Source: Caenorhabditis remanei
Lineage: Eukaryota; Nematoda; Chromadorea; Rhabditida; Rhabditidae
Direction of reading: 5' to 3'
DNA: 64,000 nt
Assembly (NCBI RefSeq): GCF_010183535.1
Contig: NC_071330.1
Span: 13,063,717 to 13,127,716 of the forward strand
Positions 31,989 to 46,900 of the stretch are shown piece by piece (the first letter of the stretch is position 1; every line of letters begins with the position of its first letter). The position numbers and the translations under genes are program-made. The notes below the pieces were generated by a model. It made no database searches and was not told the origin of the DNA. It saw only the letters and a list, made by a program, of their open reading frames with translations.

Positions 31989-34900
31989 ATGGAGCCGATA
32001 GGCGGTGCGAAGAAGAAGAAAAAGGAAAAGAGCCGAAAATCCGAGTTTATTCAAATTCGTATTCCAGTTGCGAAGGCGGGAAGTAAAAAATATACACACG
32101 TGGATTGGAATGAGTTGTTGAGAGAGAATGTGCGTTGAGATTTACACAATTTGAGTCTCGAAATTATCGATTTTTGTCATTTTTTCAGGGAAAACAGCGG
32201 GATGAAGAGGAATTGAGGAGATTCTATGATGAAGACACGTTGTTTATGGCAAAGAAACTTCGAGAAACGGTTAGAATTATCGATTTTTTGAGAAAAGCGG
32301 TGGAAATTGCGGAATTTCCAAGAAAAAATGAAAAAAAAGATGGAAAATTCACAGAAAAATGCTATAAACAGCCGGAAAAACATCTGGGACAAAATAATCG
32401 ATATGGAAAACTGTTTCTGCTGAATTTCCGTCATTTTTCTCTGCGGAAATCGAGAAAAAAAGAAAAAATATGACAGAAAATCATAAAAACCACAGCAAAA
32501 ACTCAAAAAAGCTGCATTCCTAGTCAAAATTTGCCATTTTGAGCTAAATTTCATGGTTTTTCTCCTGTTGGGACCCGAAAAAAGCTGATTTTCATGTCAG
32601 AAACGTCAGAATCTGATAAAATTCTAGAATATTTTCTCTGAATGCACTGAAGACTTCACAACTATCGGGAAAATTTGTTTAAAAACTTTTTTCCACAATT
32701 TTTCAGCAAAATCTGCCAAAAATCGCTTTTTTCAGACAAAAAACACAAATTTCAAACGAATTTTCACATTTTTATGGAATTTCTGAATAAATTTCAGACA
32801 TAAATATCCTTTTTCCATCGAAAAACTATCGAAAAGTATAGAAAAATGGTGAAAAATTACGTAATTTCAATTATTTTTTTGAGAAATGCACATTTCCAGA
32901 CAGATTTTCAGGTTTTATTATAGAAACAGTGAAAATGTTTGAATTTTTCTTCAAAATCGTATTTTTGAAAGTTTTTAGCTTGAGTTTTTGATTTTTCACC
33001 TGAAAGTTTATCAGAAATAAACTATGGAAACAACAAACGCGTCCAAGGCGCGCCAGACTATCCAAAAACCACGCCCCTTTGACGCTTTTTCCCAAAAACA
33101 TTGAAAAACGCGTATCAGGCGCGCCAGATTTGCTAAAAATTGAGTGGAATTGAAATTTTAGTCATGAAAAGTCGAGTTTTCACCAGATGTTGACGATTTT
33201 TTTTTCAAAAACTAATAAAAAAATCATTATTTTGGAATTATCAAAACTGCTGATTCCTCACAAAATCTGGTTCTGAAGCTTCTGAAATTCTAGGAAAATC
33301 ACAAAAATCAGTCTAAATTCCATTTTTTCACTCCCAAATCCCCAAAATTCCCCAAAATCATCCAATTAATTTCCAGAAAAGCAAAAGCGGCAAGAAGATA
33401 CGTGTCAACTTGGACGAAATACAACATATGAATCGAAATTGTGGATACGATATGGATGATGATTTCATTGATGACACAGAAGCGGTAAGGAACACGGAAA
33501 ATTGGTGATTTGAGCAGTTTTTAGGTGGAAAAACTGGTTCTTGAGCCAAAAATAGCAATTTTCAGTTGAAATTTGTGATTTTTGACACCGAAACCATCAG
33601 TTTTGAGCAAGTTTTCATTGTAAACCGGATTTTTTATTCAATTATCATGAAATTCATGTTCACTAACCTCAATTTCAGGTTCGATTGAATAGTTCTTATT
33701 TTCAGCCATTTTCGCTTAAAATCCATGTTTTTCATGTCAAAAACGCCATTTTTAGCATCGAAATTGATAAATTTCGACCTATTTTCCATTAGAAACACAG
33801 ATGTCTTGACGAATTACATTTTTTCTGAGCAAAAATTGCTCAATTTTGCATAATTTTAGTAATCAAAAACCTCAATTTTGGTCGAAAATGCTGTTTTTTG
33901 AGCCAAAAATTGCAATTTTCATTGAAGATTTGTGATTTTTGACACTGAAACCATTAGTTTTGAGCAAATTTCAATTAAAAAATGCATTCTTTGGCAGATT
34001 TTGTGAAAAAAAACGAGATCTTTAGCACCGAAATTGATGTATTTCGATATGTTTTCCATTAAAACACCGTTTTTTTAACGAATTACATGTTTTTTGAACT
34101 GAAAACTCTCAATTTTTCTCAAATTTTTAAAAAAAAATCCGAAATTTTCACACCATTTTTCAGGTCGATGAGTCTAATTTTCAGCCAAAAACTAGTTTTT
34201 AATGTCAAAAACATCGTTTTAGCATCAAAATTGATATATTTCCACCTACTTTCCATTAAAAACACTGATTTTTTTTAAACGAATACATGTTTTTTAAGCT
34301 GAAAACTCTCAATTTTGCCTAATTTTTCCTCAAAAATGTTCCCAATAACCTTAATTTTCCAGGTGGACGACACGAATTTCGTCTCAAAAAAGGGTGGATT
34401 CTATGCAGGAAAGGGGAATGTGAAAGATCTTCAAGATCTCATCGAAGAGGAGGAAGAATCAGAAGACGACGATGATGACGTCATCGTTCCAGAAGTTTCG
34501 AAACCGAAAAAGAAGAAAATCAAGGAGAAGACGTCGACGACGACAGCGACGTCATCTGATTCCGAACCAGAAGTCGTCAGAATGACGGGAGCTCCGCCCA
34601 CTGCTCGGATGACCGGTGCTCCACCGTCGAAACGTTTCCGTCCGTCACCACCGACGAAGGAGCCGACTCCGCCCCCTGGAATCAAGGCCATCGATTCTCC
34701 AGTCGTCGTCAAAAAGAAGGCCCCGCCCCCTGCTCCAGAAGTCATTCTGTCCTCTACATCATCCACGTCTTCTGATATTATTTGTCTTGACGATGAGCCG
34801 CCAGTGAAGAAGAAGGCTCCAGAAGTCCAGAAGACGTCAACGTCATCTGAAGTGAATGGAGTCGCGATGAAGAATCAGAATCCGATGACGACGACGATGA

Positions 34901-37900
34901 TGGCAAAGAAGATAATCAAGCAACAGGAGGAGACGATAAACGTACGCGTTTTAGTTAACAAAAACTGAGAAAATGACTGAAATCACTAATTAAAACTGTG
35001 GATACTCAATAATTCATTAATTAACGTATCAAATTAACATTGACCTCATTAAGACAAATATGATAAATACATTGAATTGAGATAGTTTTGCTTCTTCGGA
35101 TTTTTGGTGTTTTGGGGGTCTTTTTTCGGTACTCAGAACGGTTTTGGACGTATTAACTTGATCTTTGAGCAGTTTTCAATTATTTTTTCATCCAGATTGA
35201 GAAAAAAAGACCTCGTTAGGCAAATATAGATTTTCGATTTGTGAAAATCTGAAAAAATCTATAATTTTAAAGTCTGTCTGTGTAATCATATATCCGGATG
35301 TCCGAATATTCTTGTTCACAAATGTTTTCTAAAGTCTTCCGAATGTCTTTTTGCCGGCTGGCGCGCCGTTGACGCGTTTCATTTCTGAAATCTAGAATTT
35401 CTGTCTATTTGTCTGTCTGTCACATTCGTCCAGATGTCCGTTCTGAGTGATTGGCGCACCTTTGACGCGTTTCGCTCTGTAAAAACTCATCTTTCATGCT
35501 ATCTGATTTCCCGCCAAATTTGAGCCATAATAACCTCGAATCCTGCTCGTACTGAATCTGGCCCACCTCTGAAGCGTTTTCTCTTTCGAAAACACGAAAG
35601 TATGTCTAACACCGCTAATTAGCCGAAACTACAGTCTGGCGAGCCTTTACGCGTTTCTATTCGAAAAAAATGGTAAATTTTCCCACTGAAATGCCTCTAT
35701 CTGTCGCACTTTTGACGCGTTTTTACTTTAAAAACACGAAAGTTTTTTTTTCCAATCCGTCTGCCTTCCGATAATTTGCCTGCAGAAAGTCAGGATTCTA
35801 GTCGTTTTTTCATTAAACTTCCAAAAATCTGAAATTGTCATGAAGATTTGGGAAGACTAACCTCCCTCCTGGAGAAATTTGGACATTTCAACTAATCGAT
35901 CTTAATGGTTGCTTTTTAGTCGAAAAGTTCCTCTTCTCTCTATGAAATCAGGTGTTATTAGCCCCGCCCACTTTATGATCACGCCCCATTTTTTGCATTT
36001 TTGCCGCGCGGTTCCCTTCAAAAACTGGAATTGAGATTTTCAGTCGAAGTTTGAGTACCATCTCGGATTTTCAGTCAAAAATCTCAATTTTAATCTTTTT
36101 CTTCCATCCCAACATCCGAATTTTCAGAACAAGAAACCGTCCGCCGTCCCATCATCCTCCAAAACTGCTTCAGCCGGCCCCACAACTCCATCAAAACCGG
36201 ATGCCTCTCTGCTCACTCTCTCTTCATCTTCATCTCAATCAAAACCAACGACATCCCAACCACCACCAACTTCCACTAAACCAGTCGTTTCACAAACCGT
36301 CCAAATCACATCTCTCTTCGAAAAAATCTCGAAAAAGGGGAAATCGTATCGAGAGAAGAATTTGAAGACGTTCGATCCGGAGACATTGAGTGATATAGCG
36401 ACGATAATGGAGAGTATCCGAAGTTTGAAAAAGGAGAAAATCGATATGGGCCCTGTGATAACAACGATAGCCAATTCGTTTGGAATGACGACGGAAGAAG
36501 TGACGAAACAAGTTGAGAGAGCTGCTACAATCCAGAAAAAACCAGCAGAACCGCTGGAAAAACTCAAAAAACCTCGAGATTCTGAAATCGACTGGAAACT
36601 GAGTAAAACCGACTTACCGCATATGGAGGAACCGGAAATCGCGATGATGACGACTATCGTCGGATCATGGAGAAGTAAGAAACAGTTGACGAATTCGATG
36701 ATTTCTGGATGGTTGAAAGAAGTTAGAGAGAAGAAAATGAATACCGACGATGCGAGGGTTAGCTTGTGAGTTTGAAAAACGGCTGAAAATGGCTGAAAAT
36801 GGAGTTTTGGGGGGGGAAAAACGGCTGAAAATGAATTAAAATGAAGTTTTTGGCTGAAAAACGGCTGAAAATTGCTGAAAATAAATGAAAAATGGAGTTT
36901 TTGGGCTGAAAATGAATGAAATTTGAGCTTTTGGGTGGAAGGAAGGCTGAAAATGAAGTTTTTGGCTATAAAGGGTTGAAAAACAGCTGGAAATGCATGT
37001 AAATTGAGTTTTTAGGCTGAAAAATGAATGAAAATTTGAGTTTTGGGCTGAAAATGGGTGAAAATTGAAAAAAGCAAAATTTTGATGAAAAAAATGGCTG
37101 AAAATGATAAAAATTGGAGTTTTGGCTGAAAAAATGGATGAATATGCATTAAGGTGCAGTTTTGGCTGAAAATTGGCTGAAAATGCGATTTTAGATCATT
37201 TTTGAACCATAAATAAGAAAAATTAGCGTTTTAAGACTGAAATTTGACGAAATCTGATCCAAATGATATATTTTAACCCTGAAAAACATATAACGATCGA
37301 AATTTCAAAAAAAAATCTGAAAACATTTGTGAGTCACCAATTTTTTCTTATTTTTCAGCTACAGCGCGATCAACAAACTGCCAGATGTAGATGTCTCAAC
37401 ACCACAAGATAATGGACTTGAGGTATAGTTAAGAGATCTGAGAACCGACGTCTTGGAGAATTTCCCCTTCCCGTTCGGCCAGGACATTCAATACTGAAAA
37501 AATTCAACTCTTTTTTTCGAAAATTTTCCGATTTTTTCTGAAAAAAATATCTTAAAGGGGGACACAACTATTCCCAAAATTTAGGACTTTTTTGATATGA
37601 ATCGATTCAGAAAGCGAGGGAATCAAGAAAAGTCTATTGGAGCCATGTCTGAAAATGAGTCTGAAGCGAGTTATGAGGCCTCAAAGTGTCAAAAAGGACC
37701 TCTCGCATGGAATTTTTCATTATATTTCAACGTAAAATTCTCTCGCCGTGCACGTGAAAAAATGTTGAAATATAATGTAAAATTCCATGCGAGAGGCCCT
37801 TTTTTGACATTTTGAGGTCTCATAACTCGCTTCAGACTCATTTTCAGACATGACTCCAAGACAATGTTCTCTTTTCCTTGGCTTTCTGAATCGATTCATA

Positions 37901-40900
37901 TCAAAAAAATCTTAAATTTTGGAATAGTGATGTCCCTCTTTAATATTAGATGAATTCATAGTTGTCAAGGCCCCCCTATCAAAAAATGACCTTTTTTTCC
38001 AATTTTTCGTCGAAAATGTGACCATTTCTGACTATTTTTCAGAATTTCTTCTAATTCTTAATGATAGTCGAAAATTTGACTTTTTCGAGAAAAAATTTGA
38101 AAAAATTTGAAAATTTGACTTTCGCGCCAATTTGCCCGGGCCCTGATTTCGCTGACAAGGCCCCCGACAACTATGGATGAATTGCTCCCCAAATTCTCTG
38201 GAATTTGCAGCTTCCGAAACACGAGAGATCGCGAAAGCCTCGAATGTTCCTTCACCAGTGGGTCTATTTATCTCGAAAATACGTGGAAATGATACTTCCG
38301 ACACTCAAAAAGATGACGACAGAAGGACTCGCATTGAAACAATTGACGGCTGTAAATGCACTGAAAGAAGGATTGAAGAAACAAGTGTCAAAGTATGAAT
38401 CTGCCAAAGCGTGAGTTTTTTAATCGAATGAATACAGTAAGACAATGAATGAATTTTCAGAAAAGAGCCAACGATTCAACCATTCCAATTCAGTTACACC
38501 GAACCGATACTGTAAGTTTCTGAAGAATTTTAGATGGAAAATAGGTGTGAAAGGCTTGAAAAACTATATAAAATATGAGTTCCGTCAAGAAATTTTGTCA
38601 AAAATCACGCTTTTCATTCAAAAAGTACGGAAAAATCGGGAAAAAAACAATTTTTTAAATCTCAGCAAAATCTGTCTGATATCGCCATTTTCCATAATAA
38701 AAAACACCAAATACATCAAATTTCAATGCAAATTTCACATTTTTATTGAATTTCCAGCCAGAAATGAGTTTTTTACATCGAAAATTGTAGAAAATTATAG
38801 AAAAATGAAGTAATTTCAATTATTTTTGAGAATTTCACATTTCCAGGCAGATTTTCAGGTTTTATTGTAGCAACAGAGAAAATTTTTGAATTTCTGCTTC
38901 AAAATCATATTTTTCAACACTTTTTAACTGGTGATTTTCTGTTGTTAAATAATTGGAAAATCCAAAATTTGGATAACTGGCGCGTCGTTGACGCGTTTTT
39001 CATTAAGTATTTGTCGAAAACGCGCCCACAGCGCACCAGACGATTCAGAAACCTCAGGAAAACTAGGAAACTGGGGCGCCTTTGACGCGTTTTCTCAATT
39101 TTTAACGCGTCAAAGGTGCGCCAGAACTTTCAAAACACACTAAATCCATAAAAAACAGAGTTTCCACCCAAAAACTTTCAGTTACAAGAAACGATTTTCA
39201 AGTGAAAACTTTAAAATTTTGGCTGAAAATCTGAAAATCTCTTCCTCTACCGTACACTCATCTCTCTCCATAATTCCAGCGCCGCCGTCGCTCCGTATCT
39301 CGAAGAAATGACGGATTACGCCCTGGTGACTCGCCGTCTGGAGACCGTAGTCACTGCAATCGATAGTCTCCATCCACCAATCAGTGAACACGTCACCCTG
39401 ATTCAATTCTACATTGAAATCTGTCGACGTCTTCAGAAATTATCATTTCTCGTTGTCGAGGAACCGATGAAGAAACGATTGAGTGATGCGAACGAACAAA
39501 TTGGAAAGCATCAAGTCGTTCAGACGCCGAAATATCAAATAAAATGGCCGAATGGAGAGGAACCGTCGTTGAGGGGACTCAATCGAGAACTTCATGGTAC
39601 GGAAAGAAGGGGAAAATCTGAAAAAACTGGAATTTTTGACCTGAAAATCGAGAAACTCCTCTGAAAATGAGGTTTTCGAACTGAAAATTTCAGTTTTTTC
39701 TGAAATTTGATTCGGAAAAAAAAAATTTTCGAACTGGAAAATTACATTTTTCTACTGAAAATAAGATTTCGTACGCAAGTTTCGATTGAAAATAATGATC
39801 TATGTCGCAAGAATGCGAAAAATGGGGCGTGGCTTAAATGTGGGCGGAGCTTATATGTATTTTGAGTTGGAACACCTGATTTCATAGAGAAAAATGGACC
39901 TCTTCGACTAAAAAGCAAAACTCAAAATACATATAAGCTCCGCCCACATTACGACCACGCCTCATTTTTTGCATTTTTGCCGCCGAAAACTGAACTTTAT
40001 GATTTTCAATCAAAATTTTCAGTCAAAAAGTGTAACTTTCCAAAAGAATTTGACAGAAATCTCAATTTTTCAGTTCGAAAACCTCATTTTCAGGGTTGAA
40101 AATCGAGAAAATCCGCCCACAATCAGAATCAGAAAACTTTGAAAGAATGACTTTAAATTGCAGCATAGGAACGATTCCTGCTTCTGAAAAAAGAGTTTTG
40201 GCTCAAAAAATAAGATTTTCGAACTGAAAAATTCAAATTTTCGGAAATTTTTCATTGGAAAATTACATTTTTCTACAGAAAATGGGAGTTCGTACGCAAA
40301 TTTCGATTCAAAATCATAAATTTCAGTTTTTGAATGGATCCGCGCGGCAAAAATGAACAAAGGTATATATGCTCCGCCCACATTAAGACAACGCCCCTTT
40401 TTTTTTGAAATTTGATTCAGCAAAATGAGTTTTACCTGTGAAAACAACATTTTCAGCAGTAAATTTCAGTTTTTTTTTCAATATTTTGGAAATCTGAGTC
40501 TTCAGTTTGAAAATGTTGTTTTCACAGCCAAAACTCATTTTTCTGAATCAAATTTCAAAAAAAAAGGGGCGTTGTCTTAATGTGGGCGGAGCATATATAC
40601 CTTTTTTCATTTTTGCCGCGCGGATCCATTCAAAAACTGAAATTTATGACTTTGAATCGAAATTTGCGTACGAACTCCCATTTTCAGTAGAAAAATGTAA
40701 TTTTCCAATAAAAATTTCCGAAAATTTGAATTTTTCAGTTCGAAAATCTTATTTTCAGAGCCAAAGCTCATTTTTCAGAAACAGGAATCTTTCCGAAGCA
40801 GCAAATTAGAGTCATTCTTTCAGAATATACAAAATTTCAGATTGTGGGCGGAGTTTCTCGATTTTCAGTTCAAAAATCCAGGTTTTTTTGCCAAAAACTC

Positions 40901-43900
40901 TATTTTCAAGTTGAAAATTTCAACTCCAATTTTAAAACCTTCTAATCACTGAAAAAATTTCCAGTCTACGACAAATCAATTCTGGAAATAATCGGAAAGA
41001 GTCCCCCATCGAATCGCTCATCGATTTCATCCATCTCATCGAATCCTCTGACGTCTTCTACTCCCATTCCATCCCGCCCATCTACTTCTGTATCCAAACC
41101 ATCCACGTCTTCTGCTGCTGCTCCATCTACCACCACTACAGCTCCATCCACGTCATTTGCTCCAAAAATTCAGAATACATCGGATGACGTGGCGAAACGA
41201 CAACAAGCGATGAATCAACTCGTACAGGTAGATCACAATGAAAAGGATAAATCGAGAAAACGTCCGTTCGCCATTTTTGTGAAACAAGAATCGAAATCTC
41301 CAGAAGTTCAACGAATGTCCGGACGTCCGCCTGTCAAACATTGATTTTTTGTTATTTTTGACTTCAAGAATCGTGTTTTTCGAAGAATTTTTGAGGGGTT
41401 TTAGTGGAAAAATAAGGGAAAATGAGTTATAGATTCAAAAATTGAATTTTTTAGGCCAATTTTCAGCCAATTTCTCGAAAAAATGAGGTTGATTTCCGAA
41501 TTTCAGCCAAAAAATCTCAGAAAATGAGTTTTAGAGCTCGCAATTTCAGTGAAAATTCAGTGAGTTTCTGGGCTGAAAAAATCCATTCAAATCAGCTGAA
41601 ATTCAGTAAGAAAACCGGAAATTGGATAAATTTTCAAGATAAATTCCCAATATTTCGGTTAGAAACTACTGAAAATTCAGAAAAATCCATGTATTTTCAC
41701 CAAAATTTTTGAGGTTTTAGGGCTGAAAATGACTGGAATTTGTTTATAAATCAATCTAGATTGCATTCGAAAACGTTTTTTTCGAATTTCAGATCTGAAC
41801 TTGTCTGAAAATCAATCTTAAACATCCGATTTCAAGTCCCTCTAAAAAATTCGTGCTGAAAAAGTCTGAAAATCCATCAAAATCCATACAAAAACTTTTT
41901 AAAACTGAAAAAATTTTGAAATTCCATCCAATTTTTTGATTTTTTGGGCTGAAACTGTCTGGAATTTGTTTAAAAATCAATCTAGATTGAATTCGAAACT
42001 CTTTTTTTTTCGAATTTTAGATGTGAAATTGTCTGAAAATCATCAATCTTAAACATCCGATTTCAAAACGGTTTTTCTCAAGCTGAAAAATTCGTGCTGA
42101 AAAAGTCTGAAAATCCATCAAAATCCATACGAAAACCTCTTGAAACTGAAAAAATAATGAATTCTCAAGAAATTTTCGAATTTTTTGGCTGTAAATGACT
42201 GAAATTAGCTTGAAACTCAATCTAGATTACATTCAAACCTATTTCATTCTGAAAGTTAGTTCTGAAATTGTCTGAAAATCCATCAAAATCCAAAACTTTC
42301 CATTCAACCAATCCATCCAAATTCAGGTCTATCTGGGGAAATACATACTGGCAACGGGCAATTCATCAGTGAGTCTCCTCTTCTCGAAATGAACTGCTTC
42401 TCTTTCTCCTTTTTTTCTTCACTAAGTGGTAGTAGTGGCATACTGACCCCCCGCCCCCAGCTCTAACAGCATACTTGTCAAGTTCCGGCTTAAAAAAACG
42501 TTTTTTTTGTTGATATTTTTCAAATTTTCATTGAAAATTTGACTCTGGAATTTCGAAAACAAGAATTCCAAACCATCTGAAAATAGTGTATTCAGAGTCA
42601 ACATGACGTGACCTTTCAGAAAAGTATAATCATGCCTACAATCCCTTTTAATCGGGTCTCACCACGAAAACTACCGTAATCTGGGTTACTGTAGTTTTCG
42701 TGGTGAGACCCGATTAAAAGGGATTGTAGGCATGATTATACTTTTCTGAAAGCTAGAAACGCGCTGATTTCGAAAAAGTAAGTCTCAGGTTATAATAGTG
42801 AAAAAATTGAATTTTGAATTTTGGCGCCAATTATCTGGGTCTTGACAAGTATGCTCCTAACAGTCCTCAGTTTGCACTCCCTATCTCTATTTTTCCTTTA
42901 TTTGGTTGGTGATGGTCTTAATTGAATGATGATGGTGATTGGTTGCACTCGTTTTACCTGCTTTTTGTGGTTTTACGTTGTTTTTTTGGTGGTGATGGTT
43001 GCTTTTTGATTTTTACAGACTTTTTTCAATAGTTTTGAAGGTTTTTTTGCAGTTTTTATTGTTTTTTTTTAAAATTTTCCAGCCGAAATTATTGAATCAT
43101 TGAAATTATAGAGTAAAACGGCTGAAATTGCACTATAGACAAAATGTTCTACTCAACATTGTTGAAAATCGTTTTTCTCAGTTTTAAGCTGAAATCCTGG
43201 ATTTTTACTGATTTTTTGAGTTTTCCAGCCGAAATTATGCAGGAAAATGACTGAATTTTTTATACTCAAAATAGTTTTTTGCGATTTGGTCTGAAATTCC
43301 ACTTGAATCATTCGTATTGATGAAAATCGGAAAAGCAGATTTTTGAATGGTTTCCGAACAATTTTTCACACTTTTTCACTCTAAAAAGTGAGATTAACTT
43401 AGAAAATTCAATATAATGCCCAATTTTTACTTGAAAATCCAATTTACAGTAATTTTTCTTTCTGAAAATCGGTTATTTTGATTGAAAGATACACATTTTT
43501 AGCTGAAAATTAGTGTTTTTCAACTGAAAATGACTCGAAAATCTGAAACTTATAGCCTCAAATTCACCATTTTTCGCTGAAAAATAAAATTTTTAACTGA
43601 TTTTTCAAAAAATCTCAAATTTCCCTCATTATTCCGCTACAAACTCCTCCAAAATCTCTTCCTAATCCCCTTCAATTATATCCAATTATCTTTAATTATA
43701 CATCCCGTTTATCTATAATTAATTACCCGTGACTCTATTCCATTGTTATCTGAAATACTCAATTTCTTCAACTGGTTTATCTCAATTTTTTTTACCAAAA
43801 ACCTCTTTTTTTTACCATTTTTTCCAAAAAATCTCAATTTTTATCACTTTTTTTCCTCTCGCCATTTCTCTCTCGATTCGTCCCGAATTTCTTTCCAGAA

Positions 43901-46900
43901 TCTCGTGTCGCCCCGCCCACTCGCCCCGCCCACTTTTTGTGTTTGCCCCGCCCATTTATATATGAACTTGTATTATCGTTATTGTGGTGGTGTTGGTGTT
44001 GGTGAGCTAAACGAGGCTCCGATATTCCTCTGGATACTGTAGATCAAATGTAGGTCTACAGTATCCAGCGAAATATCGGAGCATCGTTGTGTTGCATGGG
44101 GGAACTAATTGCTTTAATTTTTTAATTTATTGAAAAAAAACAAGAAAATCAAAATTTTTAGACAGCGGAAATCACTGACTCGAAGCAATTCCCTTTATCA
44201 GATGAAATTCTCCTTCTATTGACAATTGCCGTTTACTCAAGTGGCGTTCCGTTGCCAAATCAAATGCTTATGTTTAAAGTGAGCGGGAAATTCAAAAAAT
44301 CCAGGAAAATAGTCTGAAATTTCAAAAATAGGAATTCCTAGCCATCTGAAATTAAAATAGTTGAATTCAGTGAGTTGAGAGCTTTCAGAAAAGTATAATC
44401 ATGCCACGATTCGATTCAAGTTGGGTCCCACCACGAAAACTACCGTAATCTGGGATACTGTAGTTTTCGTGGTGAGACCCGATTGAAAGCAAGAATAGGC
44501 ATGATTATACTTTTTTGAAAGCTAGAAACGCGCTGATTTTGAAAAAAGTAAGTCTTAGGCTTTGAAAGTGAACATTGACGGGGGTTTTTGGTAGTTTTTA
44601 GAATATTCAAATGGAAAAAAGTGAAACGTCATGTTACTCCTCACTAACAACTTTGATTTGAATTCAGCTCGTCGAGAGCTTTCAGAAAAGTATAATCATG
44701 CCATCGTTTGGTGAAATCTTGAAATTGGACAACCAACCGCGACGCATGACCGCGACGCGAAGCCGAATTTGAAATTTTTTTCAAATCGATAACTTTCTTA
44801 GTTTTGATGATTTTTAAAAACAAAAAATATTAGAAAATGAGAAAGTTTCGAAACTTTTCGAATATCATAAATACTGTGAACACCCAAAAAAACTATCAAA
44901 AAATCCCCCAGTGATTGGAATTTTTTGATTTCAACTATAAATTTGAACTCAGCTCGACAAGGCGGCTTGAATGAGTATAATCACGACTAGGTTTGAGCGA
45001 TTTCAAATTTTGACCGCGACGCGCGGTCAAATATCAAACTGCTCCAAGCATAGAAACCTTTTTTTAATATTTTTCACGCTTCGGCGGTCATTTTGATTAA
45101 AAAACCACTCAAAACCCTCTAAAACTGACAAAGTTACAGAATTTCGAAACTTTTCGAAAAAAAACTTTCAATAAAAACTGTTGTAAAATCATGTGATTAG
45201 CTCCAAATTAAATGAAACTTAAATTTTTGAACTCAGCTTGTGGAGACCTTTCAAATGAGTATAACCATGACTAGGTTTAGAGAAAGTTGGGTCTCACCAC
45301 GAAAACTACAGTACCCAAAATCAAACTCGCATACTGTAGTTCTCGTGGCGGGACCCAACTTTCACCGAATTGGGGCATGATTATACTTTTCGGAAGCGAC
45401 TCAGTGAGCTGAATCTGAAAATCTTAGTTTTGAAAAAAATTTGAAAAATTCTGAAAAAGTTATTGCTCATTTCCAGAATCTCATGCAAAACGTTGGTCAA
45501 GCTCGTCTGGCGAACGCTGTAGCCATGCATAAGGCACGGTCATCGCAGAAGTTAACAGAAAAGGACTATCAGAAATTATTCGAATTTTTCGGTTCTCTCG
45601 ATAAGAAATTGGAGCAGAATAAACAGGAAAAAATCAATAAGATCCAGGAAGAAAATCAACGAAAAATCGAGGAAAAACAACGGAAAGAACAAGAGAAACA
45701 GGCGGAAAAAGAGAGGATTGAAGCAAGGAAAAGGGAAGAAAAAGAGCGGAAAGAAAGGGAAAAACGAGAGGAAAAAGAGAGAAAAGAGAGAGAAATTCGA
45801 GAGAATTTTGAGAGGAAACGGAGAGAAGAAGAGGATCGGATTAGGGCGAGAAGGGAATTGGAACAAGAATTGGAGGATAAAAGAAGGAAAAAGGAGGCGG
45901 AGGAGGCGGTGGAGAAGGAATTGGAGAGAAGGGCCAAGTTGGAAACGGTAAGTAGATATCGATCGGTTTTTGAATTTTCTCGAAATTTTGGTTTTGAGTC
46001 GAGTTATGGGACTTGGAAATTTTTCTGAAAATCTGAAACCTAGTCACCAACTGAAACTACTACTATTGAAATTTGAAACCAGCTCGTTGAGAGCTTTCAG
46101 AAAAGTATAATCATGACTATATTCGCTTCAAGTTGGGTCCCATCACGAAAACTACCGTAGTCAGGGTTACTGTAGTTTTCGTGGTGGGACCCAACTTTCT
46201 CCAAATAGGGGCATGATTATACTTTTCTGAAAGCTCTCAACGAGCTGAATCTGAAAATATAACTTTCAAGAAGATTGACTAAAAACTCAGAGTCTTCCAA
46301 TATGGTCCCAACACAACTACAGTAGCCCAGTTTAAAGGCGCATATCGTGGCGACACCACCACTCATCATTTGAAAAGTGTGACAATCAGATTTAGGAGCT
46401 TTCGAGCTTTGAAATGAGCCCCTCATCGGCTAGATTTGAACTATTTCGGTTTTCGACCACGCGTCGCGGTCGTGCGTCGCGGTCGGAACTCGAAATGCTC
46501 AGAAGATAGACATGATCATACTCATTTGAAAGGTCATTGACGCACTGATTCTGAAATTGTTAGTTTCTAGGAATGAAATGACCAATTGCAAAAGTTAAGA
46601 AGATTTGAAGTTTGTTCATTTTTCGAAATAGTTCTTTCGAAAATCTAGAGCTCCAACTTTTCCTAATCAATGTCAATCTATACAAAATTAAAATTTTCAG
46701 ATTCAGCTCACCGAGATGCTTCAGAAAAGTATAATCATGACTAGCTTTGGAGCAGTTTGATTTTTCGACCGCGCGTCGCGGTCATGCGTCGCGGTCGAAA
46801 TTTGAAATTGCTCAAACCCAGTCGTGATTATACTCATTCAAACCGTCTTGACGAGCTGAGTTTGAATTTATAGTTTAAATCAAAAATTTCAATAACTGAA

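Noticed and set aside
34431..34766. Minus-strand glycine/serine-rich frame
   Set aside because: Antisense of exon 4 of the ubinuclein-like gene.
40070..40809. Two related proteins sharing NQISKKKGRCLNVGGAYIP
   Set aside because: They are the same chance reading on the two arms of an intronic palindrome.
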